A stretch of 64,000 nucleotides of DNA from Epiperipatus broadwayi (Eukaryota > Onychophora > Udeonychophora > Euonychophora > Peripatidae). The notes beneath the pieces were generated by a model. It did no database searches and was not told where the DNA came from. It saw nothing but the letters and a program-made list of their open reading frames with translations. Location of the stretch: the NCBI GenBank assembly GCA_028023455.1, contig JAQFVV010000013.1:8960411-9024410 (forward strand). Direction: 5' to 3'. The position numbers were made by a program, and so were the translations under genes. Of the stretch, positions 24,771-37,137 are shown piece after piece. Positions within the stretch are counted from its first letter, which is position 1. Every line of letters begins with the position of its first letter.

Positions 24771-26244
24771 TATTATATTAATAAAAATTATTTGCTTAAA
24801 GGTGTAAGAAGACTGTCATTATTTAATAAGATATATTGTTATATATAGATAATAAGAAAAAGTAGAAATTGTATAAATTTTTGTATGTACATCAGAAAAT
24901 ATATATATATATGTTGGTGTACAATATTAATATACATTTGTGTGTGTATGTGTGGGGTTTTATAATATAACATAATGAATTTAACAAGGGTAGCTTTGAA
25001 GAAGATTGCTAGACAATTGAACATTATAAATTTAAAAGTGCAAAAAAAGTGTACATTATTTTAAAATTCACTTAAAATTATTTTAAAATTCACTCAACAT
25101 AGAATTTTCTGCAATAGTTTAGCTTTATATTTAAAAAATGTTCAGGTGTGAAATTCTTCATTAATTGAGCTTGGATAAAAAAAAATATTCTTAACATTTG
25201 ATGTGCAGATCAAAATTTTTTATTGTTTATACTTTCCTGCCACCTCCTTCCTTTTTAATTCTGATATTTAATAGAATAAACTAGATCAATTTCATGTATA
25301 CACCTATCCTAACAGTTTCTGAGTTCTAAATTTCTTACTAATAGTTTAGAATGTGTCAGTACTTCAATATATGACAACCTAATGTATTTTGGTTTTTTTA
25401 TCCTGTAGCTAATAATAACTAAATGCTTATTTATCGTCCAATGTTGAATAATTAACTGGATTGCTAGTTTTAAAACTCTTGGGTTTGTAAGCCCCATTCT
25501 AAATTTGAAATTACAAGCATACATTTCAGTGTATTTTGCAATTTTTTTTCCTCTTAAGTCACAGTTTAATAACTTTTTTTTGGTATGCTTTTCTTCATTT
25601 TTTTGATTTTCAACATTTTATTCAATATATAAAATTTTTAGATATTTTTTCTGGTTTATTTATTATGTTTTTGAGATGGGAATATAATTTCATAATCTTA
25701 TTTATGAAGATTTAAAAAACTTCACACCATTTTTTTTTTATTATTATTATACAAAATTAGTAAGCAGTTACAATATTTAACTGATGAAATAGAGTATAAT
25801 AATGTAAAAAATGATTATTAAGATTTGAACACTTTTGAATTATGTTATAAATGGCAGTAGAATACTTTCAATATGAAAAGTATAAATATGATTGTAATTT
25901 ATTTAATTAAACTTTTTTGATAGATAAATGAAAAATTCTTATTATTCATTTAATATTTTACCGACTGAATGAAAATTAAGTTAATTATAACTGATGTAGA
26001 TTATTCTCAAAATTGTAAACTAATAATCTAATTAAATTTTTTTCCTCATGCTTAAAAATGATTTAAATAGAAATATTAACTATTTTTTTGATCTTTTATT
26101 CAAGAGTAAGTATGTTTGAAACAGAAAGATAATAGTTAGTTTCATTTATGCCTAACATTTACTTTGTTCAGTAATTTAATTTTTTAATGTAAATAATTTG
26201 ATGAATAATGAAGAAACAAAAAAAAAAATGCTTGTATTTTTCAG

Positions 26245-26409
26245 GCTGAGGAGAGACTTGCAATGGTTGAAGAGCAGAGGAAAATAGATGAGGAGAGACA
26301 AAGGTTGCAAAGAGAGCAACAGAAACGAATCAAAGAAGAACAGGAACATATTTTAAATAAAGGAAAACAAGTTCGACCAAAATTATCTTTTTCTTTAAAG
26401 CCTGTGTGA
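26245..26409 (+). CDS. ARGLU1: ARGLU1-like protein, last coding exon with stop
   Basis: The acceptor TTTTTCAG is followed by 54 codons and TGA at 26407-26409. The peptide starts [20 protein letters not shown] and ends with [15 protein letters not shown]. The RPKLSFSLK end is the diagnostic C-terminus of ARGLU1. The reading frame joins exon 21823-21906 exactly on a codon boundary. The gene ends here and converges with the dynein gene on the other strand, about 15.5 kb away. Confidence 0.95.
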   Translation, partial: AEERLAMVEEQRKIDEERQRLQREQQKRIKEEQEHILNKGKQVRPKLSFSLKPV

Positions 26410-26830
26410 TGCTCTTTTTTAGGTTTTGAATGTAGAAAAGTTCTCTTAATGTGTATATACCTATATATATATATATATGTTGAATGTAGTTAATAATGAC
26501 CCTCTACATTTTTTTAAAAACCATCTTTCTTTCTCACACTTTATGCCTTTCCTTTTTTTTTTCCTTCCCTTTTTTTCTTTTAGTATAAAATATAAAAATT
26601 CTTTTATATTGTTTATTATGAATGATTATATTGTTCACTAAATGATAGTACCATGTGGAATAAGGAGATCTTGCCATTTTACAAATTTTGAAAAGATTTA
26701 GTGTCACCATTTTTTAAAAAGTTTTGATTTTAAGCAATTTTTTAGTATATATTATGAAAATATATTTTTATTTTTGTTAAAATTTATTCTACAAATAAAG
26801 TTCCTAAAAAAGATAAGCTGTTCTCATATT
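26410..26830 (+). other. ARGLU1-like 3' UTR with poly(A) signal
   Basis: AT-rich sequence follows the stop codon. A canonical AATAAA lies at 26794-26799, about 385 bases after the stop. A (TA)n microsatellite lies near 26461-26478. Later AATAAA matches (for example around 27191) could also be used. Use of a particular site is inference. Confidence 0.5.
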
Positions 26831-27664
26831 AAATCAGTAATATATGATTTAATGAATATAATGTGGCATTTCTCCTTTCTTTGTAAAAACTGCCATGGAT
26901 TTAAAATAACTTTTTAAAATTATTGCATAACAATAGCTTAAGTTTTTTTTTTTTTTTAAAAAAAACTTAATGAAATACTTTCTTATCTCCATTCAAAAAG
27001 TTTGTCATTTTTGTAAAAAAAAAAGAAAAAAAACCACAGATTGCAGGGTATTTAAATTTAATAAATTACTCAAACTTTTAAAATGGGGTAACAAACCTCA
27101 CATTCCCATTCCAAGGTTTAGTGTGTAGGTTTTTTTTTTTTTTATTGCATATGTAGCTTAATCTAATTTATCATGTAAGTATAATTTTGAAATAAATTTA
27201 TAAATAAATCCTCTTTTTTGTTGTTGTGTTTCTTTAAATACATCTAGATCAGATTAATTTAATTTTTATTTTTTTTTGAGACCATATCATAAATTTTGTA
27301 ATAAACAATTGGTTGCTTTAACAAATTTTTTTAAAGATTTAATGTAAATTAAACAAAAGATTTTAATTACGGATAACTGCTTCTTAAAAAAATTACGGTT
27401 ATTAATAGCAGAATGACAGCATTATGATCAAAACTATTAATAAAGTTAAATTAAAATATTAGATGTATACCTGTTATATTTGATATATGACAGTTATGGA
27501 CAACTCTTAAGGTTTATTAATGGCGTAATGGTTGTGAATATGACACATGACTCTTATGGAAAAACATTCATATGTTCACAGAGAAAATAGAAATTTTATT
27601 ATATATAAGATAGGACAGAAAAAGTGGAATTAAAAAAAATTAAGTTTATGTCTTAACTATAATT

Positions 27665-28140
27665 TTACACCTGGTGTAATGTGATGCGATGCACTGTGAC
27701 TTCTCCTTAAACGGAGTCTGGAATCTCTCAGCAACTATGTCCAGAGAAACCTGTTAGCCACTTTATCTTCCCTTTCCATTTCCCACCCTAAGTTTTTCTA
27801 TAATCTGCTCCATCCCATTTCCACAACATAATCTTTGTCAACTCTATGGCCTTTATATCTAAATTCCCCTTTTCCCAAACCCAGCATAAAAACCAATAGC
27901 CCACTTTCTGTATAATCACTTTGTTCATATTTATTCTTCCATAACTTCATTATTTGTACCCTTTCTGCTTTCAAGCATTTACATTCAATTGACAGATGCC
28001 TAATATTTTCTGTGCCTTTCTTACACAATTTCCAGACTAAATCACCCATATTTTTCCATTTACGTGTATATTCTCTTGCTGCTAAAGATCCCGTTTGAGC
28101 CTTAAACAATAAACTACTTTCCTTGTTAGTTCATATTGTT
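27665..28140 (-). pseudogene. LINE 3' fragment (C-terminal zinc-knuckle region)
   Basis: The minus-strand open run 28109-27798 reads FKAQTGSLAAREYTRKWKN, then LVWKLCKKGTENIRHLSIEC, then KCLKAERVQIMKLW. The pattern of a Cys pair, ETI.HL and EC, followed by a basic helix, is the C-terminal part of many non-LTR reverse transcriptases. One expected Cys is replaced, so the knuckle is decayed. Nothing of the RT core precedes it, so the copy is 5'-truncated. The 3' end on the minus strand lies near 27665 at GTGTAAAATTATAG. The exact clade cannot be given. Confidence 0.6.
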
Positions 28141-28640
28141 GATGTACACATGCTGCCATCTATAATCCCTTTATTGGTTAGGAGTAACTAAATAAAGAAA
28201 ACAATTCAATGTCTTATATTTAATAAATATGTTAGTTAATTTGGATTAAATGTAAAGTACATGGGATACTTTATTTATTAAATTTAAAAATGATATATCT
28301 TACTAAGTTTTATCGAATGAGAACAATGCATTATTAAGATTAGAAAAAAAAAGAAAATCACATATTCACGAGCTAGTGTTTAAAAAAAAAAGGAAAAGTA
28401 AAAGATTGCATTTTGTGCTACTTACAGCTACAGAAAAAAATTCTGCAAGGAGAAAATAAATACTTTGTTTTGCTTAAAATTTTGTGTTTTATGAACTTAT
28501 AACAAAGATGGGGAGATGGGCACACAGACTTATCATCATCTAATATCCTTATGACTAAAATGGATTGATAACAAATGCTTTGTTTAACTGCTGTGAAGCT
28601 ATGCAACTTGATTTTTACCGAGAATCATAATATCAATTGG
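28141..28640. other. AT-rich intergenic DNA
   Basis: No gene or clear repeat is seen. The short frame on the minus strand at 28418-28606 has no recognisable features. Confidence 0.6.
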
Positions 28641-29440
28641 TATTCTTCTGATAGCCGGGCTCTGCCGCTTGATGGCGTTTATGTGCAAAAACACATAAAA
28701 ATGCCGTTTATGCGGCTGGACTTAATAGCTAATACAACAAATCTGTCATATTGGCCATTGCAGGCTGTTTGATGGCGTTGCACAGAAATATTGTGGCCTG
28801 TTTTGTGCTTCATGACATTTTATGCGAATTTGCACAATTCACAGTTGGCTACCATATCGTCTGAGGGTGGTTGAATTTCAAGTGGCCACAACTTTTGAAA
28901 TTTCCATAACAGAGTAATTTCATTTCTAGTTAAATCACACAGTCTTATTTACTAAGAATTGTCACATCGTCCCCATCCTTCCTTACACAACTTTGAATGT
29001 GCAAAACATTGGCAAAGTGTAGGGCGAACACGATTCGACCGAGCTCACATGGAAACTCACATTTTTATGAGAAACTATATGAGACAAATAAAATGGCGCT
29101 CTGCGGCAGGCAGATTTTCAAATTGTGGCAGTTTCCAGCAACAGTAGCAGGGTAAGTGGTGACATATTTACATGGCCGAACTTACGGCTATTTTAACAGT
29201 TGTGTTGTAGTCGTTGAAGGCCGCTCGATGGCGTTGCACAGGAATATTATGGCCTGTTTGATGCTTCGCAACACTTGATGCGAATTCGCACAATTCACAG
29301 TTGGCTACCATATTGTCTGAGAGTAGCTGGATTTCAAGTGGTCACAAGTTTTGAAATCTCCATAGCAGAGTAATTATGTTCATTTCTACTCAAATCATGC
29401 AGTCTGACTCACTAAGAATTGTCATACCGTAGTGCGCCGG
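28640..29440. repeat. direct duplication of about 210 bp, period about 456, in a GC-richer block
   Basis: The unit GGCTGTTTGATGGCGTTGCA..AATTGTCACATCGT (about 28763-28970) recurs at about 29219-29430 as GGCCGCTCGATGGCGTTGCA..AATTGTCATACCGT. Shared internal runs include TTCACAGTTGGCTACCATAT and the TTTGAAAT..CCATA.CAGAGTAATT segment. A third partial start (GCCGCTTGATGGCGTTTATG) is near 28668. The block is markedly less AT-rich than its surroundings, suggesting an inserted element that later duplicated. No protein was recognised. Confidence 0.75.
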
Positions 29441-29640
29441 TGATTCCATGAAACTCTTCATTTGCAAAACAACCTCATAATTCTGATGTCAGTCACGCTC
29501 CTGCAAGCCAAACTATTCGATTTGCACACTATTCCAAAACAAAAGGTTGTGATTCTATGACATAAATCATCAATAAAAAATAACAAAGAAACAAAAGTTG
29601 AAAAAGTCAAAAGTTTTGGTCTTATTTTACTTTTTTTTCT

Positions 29641-29672
29641 GGGGGGGGGGGGGTAGAGGGGGTGGCTGAGAA
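29641..29672 (+). repeat. G13 run and G-rich tract
   Basis: Thirteen consecutive G residues at 29641-29653 are followed by TAGAGGGGGTGG. This is exceptional in so AT-rich a setting and could form a G-quadruplex. Length accuracy of the homopolymer may be limited by sequencing. Confidence 0.8.
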
Positions 29673-29694
29673 AATGTTTGGTGTCGTCACTGAG

Positions 29695-30095
29695 ACAAAA
29701 GTTATTTTTGCTTTGTTTTTATTTAATAAAAAGTTAAAACAAGATTTTATTAAAAAAAAAAAAAAAGGTAATACAAATAAAATGTAATAAAATTGATTTT
29801 AAAAATAAAATTTTTACTATATCAACAGTAAAGATGTGTTTGTGTATTGTTTTTGTTATTGTAATTTGTTAATGGGAAGAAAAAAACAGTTTCCAAAAGT
29901 CAAAAAAGGTTTGTGGTTCTATGACATAAATCAATAACAAAAAAGGAAAATATTTTTGGCTTGTTTTTATTACAAAAAAAAGATAGAATAAGATTTTATT
30001 AAAAAAAACCTAATACAAATAAAATGTAATAAAAATTTGTTTTCAAAATCAAAGGTTTACTATATCAGTGGTAAAGATGTGTTTGGGTGTAAGGG
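29695..30095. repeat. direct repeat, two copies, period about 258
   Basis: The segment with AAGATTTTATTAAAAAAA, TAATACAAATAAAATGTAAT, TACTATATCA and GTAAAGATGTGTTTG at about 29695-29845 recurs at about 29953-30090 in the same order. The intervening TTTGTGGTTCTATGACATAA also echoes TTGTGATTCTATGACATAAA at 29547, so the duplicated unit is probably longer. Confidence 0.75.
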
Positions 30096-30099
30096 AAAA

Positions 30100-33000
30100 A
30101 AAATTTAAAGACGTAGTAGTAAAAAAAAAAATTAAAGACATAGTAGAAAAAATCGCTCGCAGCTCGGGAACGTTACATTTGATTGTTTTTGCATAGAAAC
30201 AGTGCCATCAAGCACCCATCAGAAGAGTGCCTATTGATTAAAAGAATGGTTGAATATCATTTAAGTATAAAAATGTTCATGGAGTTCTACATTTGTATTT
30301 CTTAATCATCGATGTGCCAAGGAAGATATTGTGGGATAGAGGAATCTAAGCAAAAATTATATAAAAGCTAAACTTGGTAACAGAGAAGCTAAAAGAAAAA
30401 TTTCTTTTAAATTATCTATATGAAATAAAATTTTACTTATCAGTAATGGTTAAGAGTATATTTATCAGTCTTTTTATATTAATAATCTTAATTAATGCAG
30501 CTTTATCTTATCATTTGATATAGGCTTAAATAATAGACTCACATAATTAAGACTTAAATCAATTGTTAATATATTACATTTTTTTTTGAAAACAAATCAA
30601 AATTAAATATAAATAATATTATATATAATTTATTTAAATTATTTAATAATAATTATTAAAAGCATTACTTGAGTCCAAGATATAAAATATATTAAAAGAA
30701 AAATATACATAAAAGATAGTAATATTAACATTACATTTTTTTTTTGTGAGAAAGAATTTGTAATCAACCCTTTATGACTATGTGTAATAATTTTAATCAT
30801 AGACCATTGCTACTAATTGCAATCTGGCAGGGATAAATTATAAAGATATTAGATTGCAGTTGGTAAAATTAGAACTATGTATTTGGTGTTAGCCATTTCA
30901 TTGAGTTAATGTTTACTTAATAAATATTATTATTAACCTAAGTATTTTGATTTGTCTATTGCATAAATCATTATAAAACTATTTTATTATACAGTTTATT
31001 TATAATTAAAATATTTAAGTATATATCCCATATAAACCCATTGGCGCCTTACAAATTCATGAGTCCATTGTAGATGTAAATCTAAACTATCATAGAGCTG
31101 ATTTATGGATTAATTCATTTATTTGTTTATTAGTCTTTTTTTTAATTGCCTAAGTACAACATTTATTTAGTATGTTTTAAATTGCCCAAGTATGTAGTAC
31201 ATAATTGGGGAAAACTACTTGGTTCCTAATTTTATCTATTGCCTTTTTGGTCAACCGAATCCATGAATAACTTGCAGACTAATTAGCCTGGCTCAGCCAT
31301 GTTTTCTATTATATTTGATTATTCAAAATCTGCAAGTTATTCAGTAAACAGTTTTATTTTATTATTATTGATGACCAGTATTTTATTGTTCCATTATATT
31401 TTCTAGCCTGCTCAAATATGTGGGCATTTGTAAATCAGGGAACTTTTCAGCCATTATTTTATTAATTGTCCATTACATTTTTTTGGCTTATCCAACAAGG
31501 GAATATTGTTATGTATGAGACTGTTGCTTCATTAGCATTGTTCTCTCATGTTTTAGAATATTTTCCATTATAATACAGTGTGTGGCATGTAAAACCAAAA
31601 CAAAATAATTTACATATAGATGTTTTGAATAATTAATATTATGTTTTTATTAGAAAACTTTTATTAAGAAAAATTGCAATATATATATAAAAAGACAAAA
31701 TCAAAGAAATGAATGAGAAACCTGCAATTGTCAAATATAAAATTTGACATTCATGTTAGTAAAAAAATACTATACTTGTCCATCATGCTTTTGTGAAATA
31801 TGACATTTTTTAAAAATCAAATACTAATTGAAATAATGCTCAATTTAATATAAATAAACTGGTATGAAAGATATTTGCTAAGTTGTACTTAAGTATATTC
31901 AAGTGATTTTAAAATAATACTAGTATTTTTATGATAAAATTTTAAAATAGTTAATGTTCCAAGAATTTTTCAGCAAAATTTTATATTTACAAGATGTTTT
32001 ATGACATCAGAAATTGTGAAATATTTTTGGGGATTGTATCCAGTGTCTTCCCCAGATAATAATGCTAATAAGTAATGAATATTTCCGAGCTAAATAAATT
32101 TCTTTTGGATATTTAAAAAAAAAAAAATCTTAAATCTTTCTGATTATTAGGAAAGAAGAAAATATCACTTTCCACAATTGATTTTATAACTGTTAATGTA
32201 ATTGTTTTTTTAATTACAGCAAATTAAAATTTCTAGTTAACATATTTCATTGTTTTACAATTTCACATTTTGAAGTTAGAAAGGAAAAAAATGTATTCAC
32301 AATCGTATTTTTTTTTGTGATATTGTAGTTTTTTGCTGTTTTTAATTATCATTAATAATGTCAACTTTGTAAAATGTATTGGGAAATGTTGACTAAAGAA
32401 AAGATTTATTATATGTATTTATTTTATTAAACATAACAGTGTGCTTTTGGTTTAAAAAACCAGATAACTATTGATGATAACTTATTTATCACTAATAATT
32501 TCGGGGAAAATTTTTATGAAATTTTAATAGAATTGTTTTTTAACTGTAATAGCTTTATATATAATATGTGATATATATTCACTTAAACTATTAAGATGAT
32601 AGTATTTTATGCATATATGTAGTTAGATTTAATATTGCCAATCTTTAATAGATTTACTATACAAAATAAATGGAAAAAAATAAGATTGTATGCTATTAAC
32701 AATATCAGATTTGCCTTATAACTATTTCTGTTAGAAAGCCATCATTTTGTCAAGGATTGGTTAAATGTTAAGTTAATGTATTCATATCTATACTATAATG
32801 AATTACATAAGCCTAACATTTTGTAAATCCATTCTTATGTAAAAAAAAACACATCCTATATATATATATATGCACAGAAAGAGCACAAAATATTCTAAAT
32901 AGTTCTTGCTATTCAGAATTGAATAATTCATTCATTTTAATGGGATGAAAAAGTGTAAAGAAAATAGTCATTAGTAGTAAAAATTTTATCATATTCAAAT

Positions 33001-33935
33001 TTTTGTAATTCATCTTAATGATATTTGTAATCATTAGCAACAAAATAATTTTACTTTCTTTCCTGTTATTTAAAGTTGAAAAATAATTCAACTTAATAAA
33101 TATAAAAGAAATTTTTTTTTATATTCATTAGTAGAATAAACTTTATTAAATATAAAATTGTTAATTATAGAGCATTGATTATTTTAAATATATTTTAACT
33201 AATACATATTTGTAAAAAACATTTTCAATATTATAATACTTCAGTGGTCATGCAAAGAGATACACTTTAATATATGTCGTCAATAGAAGTTTATAATTTT
33301 TTTCAATCTATACATAAATCTGGTTTTGCAAAAAGTTGTGGAATGAGCTAATTGGGAACTGTTTATATACATGTATGAATCATCAATAATTTTTTTGATT
33401 TATTTATTCAGTTTTAAAGATTTTTTCATAAAACTAGAAATTGGTCTAAAAATGTTCATATTTCAACTTTTGTGCTGCAGTTGCAAATCATTCCCATAGC
33501 AAATAAATAGCTGCTCATTGTTACAAAGCAACTATGTACTTGAAATTAATATAACTTAAGATATTGTATATTTTGTATTTAATCACAATTTTCAACACAA
33601 GAAAGGAGGGGTTAATTATTTCTTATTGTTTAAAAATAATGTTTAATTCTTTTATTTATATTACTTTCTTTTAAAATTTGATATTGTTTTTACAGTTATA
33701 ATTATTGTACTATTTTTCTTTGCATATAGTATTTATTTTTTTGTTTATGTCTTAATGGGTGTATATGGTTTTTTTTAAATATTTATATATGTATAATTGT
33801 GTAAAACTAAATGCTGTAGAATATTCTGTTCTTTAAAAATTATTTTTTGTTATTGTTTTACTGTGCATTCAATTTTTAAAGTAAAGTACGTTAGTTCAAC
33901 CAGATAATTATGTATGTAGCAAAACATTTTTAACA
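30100..33935. other. AT-rich intergenic DNA
   Basis: No gene is recognised in this 3.8-kb stretch. A 14-bp perfect inverted repeat (GAATAACTTGCAGA, about 31268-31281, mirrored near 31330-31343) and a (TA)n tract near 32858 are the only structures noted. Confidence 0.6.
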
Positions 33936-33939
33936 ATTT

Positions 33940-34177
33940 CAATCATCTAATATTAATTGCTAAATGTTTTTAGAAAAATTCAAACTTTATTTAAACTTTT
34001 CAAGTACATTCAACTGTTAGTAATTACACATCATTTAGTTTATAACACATTTTGATTGGTATTATTTTCCTTCAGATGTTGCTGGCCTGACAAGTGACAG
34101 TACTAACATGGGAAGTGAACTAGGGATCTTTAGATTTGTGAATGTTGAATTTAAGGTGACATTAATCAACTAAGCTA
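33940..34177 (-). repeat. tRNA-like sequence and tail of left Penelope-like copy
   Basis: On the minus strand the block begins AGCTTAGTTGATTAATGTCA (A-box-like). After about 40 bases it has a degenerate B box within CCCTAGTTCACTTCCC, then GCCAGCAACATCTG and a tail ending in AAGTTTGAATTTTTCTAAAA. The whole block aligns with 37138-37375 on the plus strand, and the homology continues without a break into the endonuclease region next to it. It is either a 3' tail of the Penelope-like element or a SINE sharing that tail. Confidence 0.6.
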
Positions 34178-34244
34178 TTCTGTTAATAGGCAATAGAAAT
34201 TTCATATACTTAACTGTGAAGGTCCTGATTTCTTCACTTTTTTT

Positions 34245-34890
34245 CTTAAAAACAATGGTTTCCAAACGTGAATTATCACAGTTAGATTGACTTATGATTT
34301 GCCATTATCATGTGAACTGCTTTCTTAAATTTTTGTCTTCGTACTTATTCCTCTGTTCAATATTTTGATCTTTACCCAATATGACCTGTTATTTTAGATG
34401 CATCTGTTTTTTCCTAATCATCAGTTTCTGCTCTTTTTAATTGCTATTCAATGGTGCGACTGCATCCTTCTACATTTACATTGTATTTTATACGTTACAG
34501 TTTTTATTTTTCAACATTTTCAAGTTTTAGGTGTTGTAAAGGTTAGGATTCCTCAAAGTGTACAGCTGCTTTGGAAAACTTTTTTGTTATATGTGATTGC
34601 AGATTTTCTTTAGCTTGTCGCCTATTTCTGGTATGTATTGCTACATTACAGTGCCTATAATGTTTTTTTTTTTATTTTTATAAAAGTTTTTTTTTAATTA
34701 TCTAAGTTTTTATTTTTTTCAAATCACTACTGTCTGAACAAACTTTTTTTGCTCTATTCCATAGTAATAGTGTAATTCCATATTTTGTTTTTCTATTATG
34801 GTTGGATGTTAAGCTAAATATTTTTTTTGCATATGTAGGTTTTCTGTAAATTTCTAATTTTGATTTTGCTTTGGAAAAGAACAAAAGAAG
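34245..34890 (-). pseudogene. Penelope-like element, left copy: RT tail and GIY-YIG region
   Basis: Minus-strand frames read LEIYRKPTYAKKIFSL..KYGITLLLWNRAKKVCSDSS (34884-34702). This is the post-catalytic part of the Penelope-type reverse transcriptase, where YRKPT and RA...SD are family hallmarks. They continue with YIPEIGDKLKKI and TLRNPNL, then NVEGCSRTI, HIG and KEAVHMIMANHKS, matching the GIY-YIG endonuclease domain and its C-terminal KEA segment in shifted frames. Frame changes and stops show it is dead. The RT palm is missing upstream. It ends 70 bases from the tRNA-like block. Confidence 0.7.
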
Positions 34891-36600
34891 TTTGTTTAGA
34901 AATCAGTCATTTGGAAAAAGATATCTACATTCTAACAGTCTACCCATGATCCTATTCTAAGAATTTGAGTGAGAACACTATTACCCAAGCTTCGAGTAGG
35001 TATATTTATGAGCATAGACCAAGTTCTATCTCAAGCGCCAATCTTACCAATTAATAAGAGTTATACCCCTCGAAAACAAAAGAAAAGGTTCCAGTGGATC
35101 TTTTTTGGGTACCTTATTCAGACTCGCTCAGTCTCAAGGTCTGGGAGACAATGTCTATCGGGAGAACAAAGCCGAGGCTATCTTACAAAGAAATGTCATT
35201 TATATATTTTATAATTTCCTTATCTGTCCTGCGAATCTTATTTTATTTTTTTTAGGGATATATGGTAACGAATATCAATAAGCTTTTATAAATAATAACC
35301 CTGAAATTATAAGAATCTCGTAATTCAAATAAATACATAAGTTGTAGCTTAAATTCTAATATTTATTAATACATGTATATATTAATATCACAAACATACG
35401 ACTCATTCATTCCAATACACATATATATTATCGGAATACACATTCACGAAAGTACAACTATGCGTCAGAGTTGTATTCATAAAACAATTTAATCTATTTC
35501 TAATTACTTTCTTTAAGTTGGAATAAAGCACACCTTTCTTTATTATATATTCACTTAATATATAGAGAGAAAGTCAAAAGTTACCTCATTTGAGAGCTAA
35601 CGTTCGCGTGTTTAAGGCTGATGACCTGTAAGCTTACAGTATTACAGTGGCGATTGTTTTAGCGAGAGTGGTCAGTTTGAAAAATGATGAAAGATTCCAT
35701 GACGTTTATACATATGATAATCCATCCTACAGGTATTAGGTAGATGATTCTAAAATTGATTGAACGAAAGTCTGGAGTTCCGTGATCATTTCACTTGCTT
35801 GAAATAGAAGGCACAACAGTTATATACTGGCTGGTTTGACGAATCCACATGATTCTTTTACCCGCGCATTTTGATGGGATCCATTCTCATTAATTTTTAT
35901 TAATTAATCAAATCAGTTTGTGAAAATTTACTTTTCATGCTTCTTTCTTTCTGTAACGATCTTTTCCGAATCACTACAAAATCAAGAAAAAAATATATAG
36001 TTCTTTTCTTTTAACTCTTTCACCTCACTTTTTTTTTGATCCATACACCAATGACCATATCTCAGGAATGCTTTTAGCATCCATTGTTCCAAAATACTAA
36101 ATTGACCAGTTTTTGGAATTCATGACAAGTGTCATTAACAGAAATTGCCCTTGGCACAACCTGAAATTCCTTTTATTACTCTCCAGCCTTATATTTTAAT
36201 TTGTTTTTATTAAGAAATATGCACTACAAATGACATTATTTAAATAATTATAACTTACCATAATAAACAACAAAAATATATAAACGAAAAAAAATATAAA
36301 ATATGATTCCGCACATAACTGCTTTTCTTCATCTTCACATACAAATCTGTTAGTAATTAATTCTAAGCAACATCACAACAACACATGTAATAAATATATA
36401 TGTATAAGTTCATGCCAGTAAATGGTTAATGTATTTCACTCACACTTTTTGTAACAGGGTTCGATTGTATATAACTTTTCTTGCATCTATCAATTTAATT
36501 CATGATAACAATCTCAACAAACACTTTTGTAATCATTATTGCCTTTTACTTCCGTTAGTACACATATTCGAACCCAGCTACTGTTACAACATAGAACAAA
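34891..36600. other. interior between two outward-facing Penelope-like copies
   Basis: About 1.7 kb of mixed composition, less AT-rich than average at 34970-35220 and 35570-35880. No protein family was recognised. The open frame at 34969-35214 (plus) and others are unassigned. It may hold further decayed parts of the flanking elements. Confidence 0.4.
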
Positions 36601-37099
36601 CATTAAAAATGGCTAAACATCAACTGTCATTAAAGAACCCTTCAATAAACAACAAAAAGAAACTTCAAAAGAAAAGACTATTATTGGTACTGCAGTGAGT
36701 CCATATATACCAGGAATAGCAGACGAAAGAAAATCTAGAATACCTTCCAAAACCACAACACTAGAAAATCCTAACCTCTAACAAAATGGGTAACATGAAA
36801 CCATCTATAAATTATCTTGTAAAAATGGAAGAATATATATTAGTGAACAAACTGATGATTAGAAAATAAAAAAGTTATATATAAATTAGTAAAACTATGT
36901 ATGTACTAATGAACATATGTTTGAATGGGAAAAGATCAAAATATTGGTCAGAAAAGTACAAAGAAGAAAATTTAAAGAAACTGATTATCTGACAATAGCC
37001 AATAATCCCATAAGTCAACCTAGTATGATTAGTAATGTTTGGAAACTATTCGTTAACCTTGTCCTTAAGAAAAAAGTCAAGACATTAGGATTCTCATAG
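36600..37099 (+). pseudogene. Penelope-like element, right copy: GIY-YIG endonuclease region
   Basis: Plus-strand frames read TIIGTAVSPYIPGIADERKS (about 36678-36740), then TTTLENPNL, ETIYKLSCKNGRIYISEQT (about 36800-36850) and EWEKIKILVRKVQRRKFKET..NPISQPSMISNVWKLF up to a stop at 37099. PYI.G, KLSC..GRIYI.E and KIL....RKFKE correspond to the linker and GIY-YIG nuclease of Penelope-like elements, which nicks DNA for integration. Stops and frame changes break it. The left copy (34245-34890) is homologous but diverged and in the opposite orientation. Confidence 0.7.
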
Positions 37100-37137
37100 A
37101 TAAGCATATGACATTTCTATTGACCATTGTCTTTGAA

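Larger units (their letters stand above)
21907..26244 (+). other. ARGLU1-like last intron, about 4.3 kb
   Basis: GTAAGA at 21907 to TTTTTCAG ending 26244. It is AT-rich, with microsatellites near 21980 and 24310. Only the Penelope-related inverted repeat (24441-24602) and the motif at 24736-24770 stand out. Open frames at 23566-23833, 24839-25024 and 25309-25524 have no recognisable similarity and look spurious. Confidence 0.85.
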
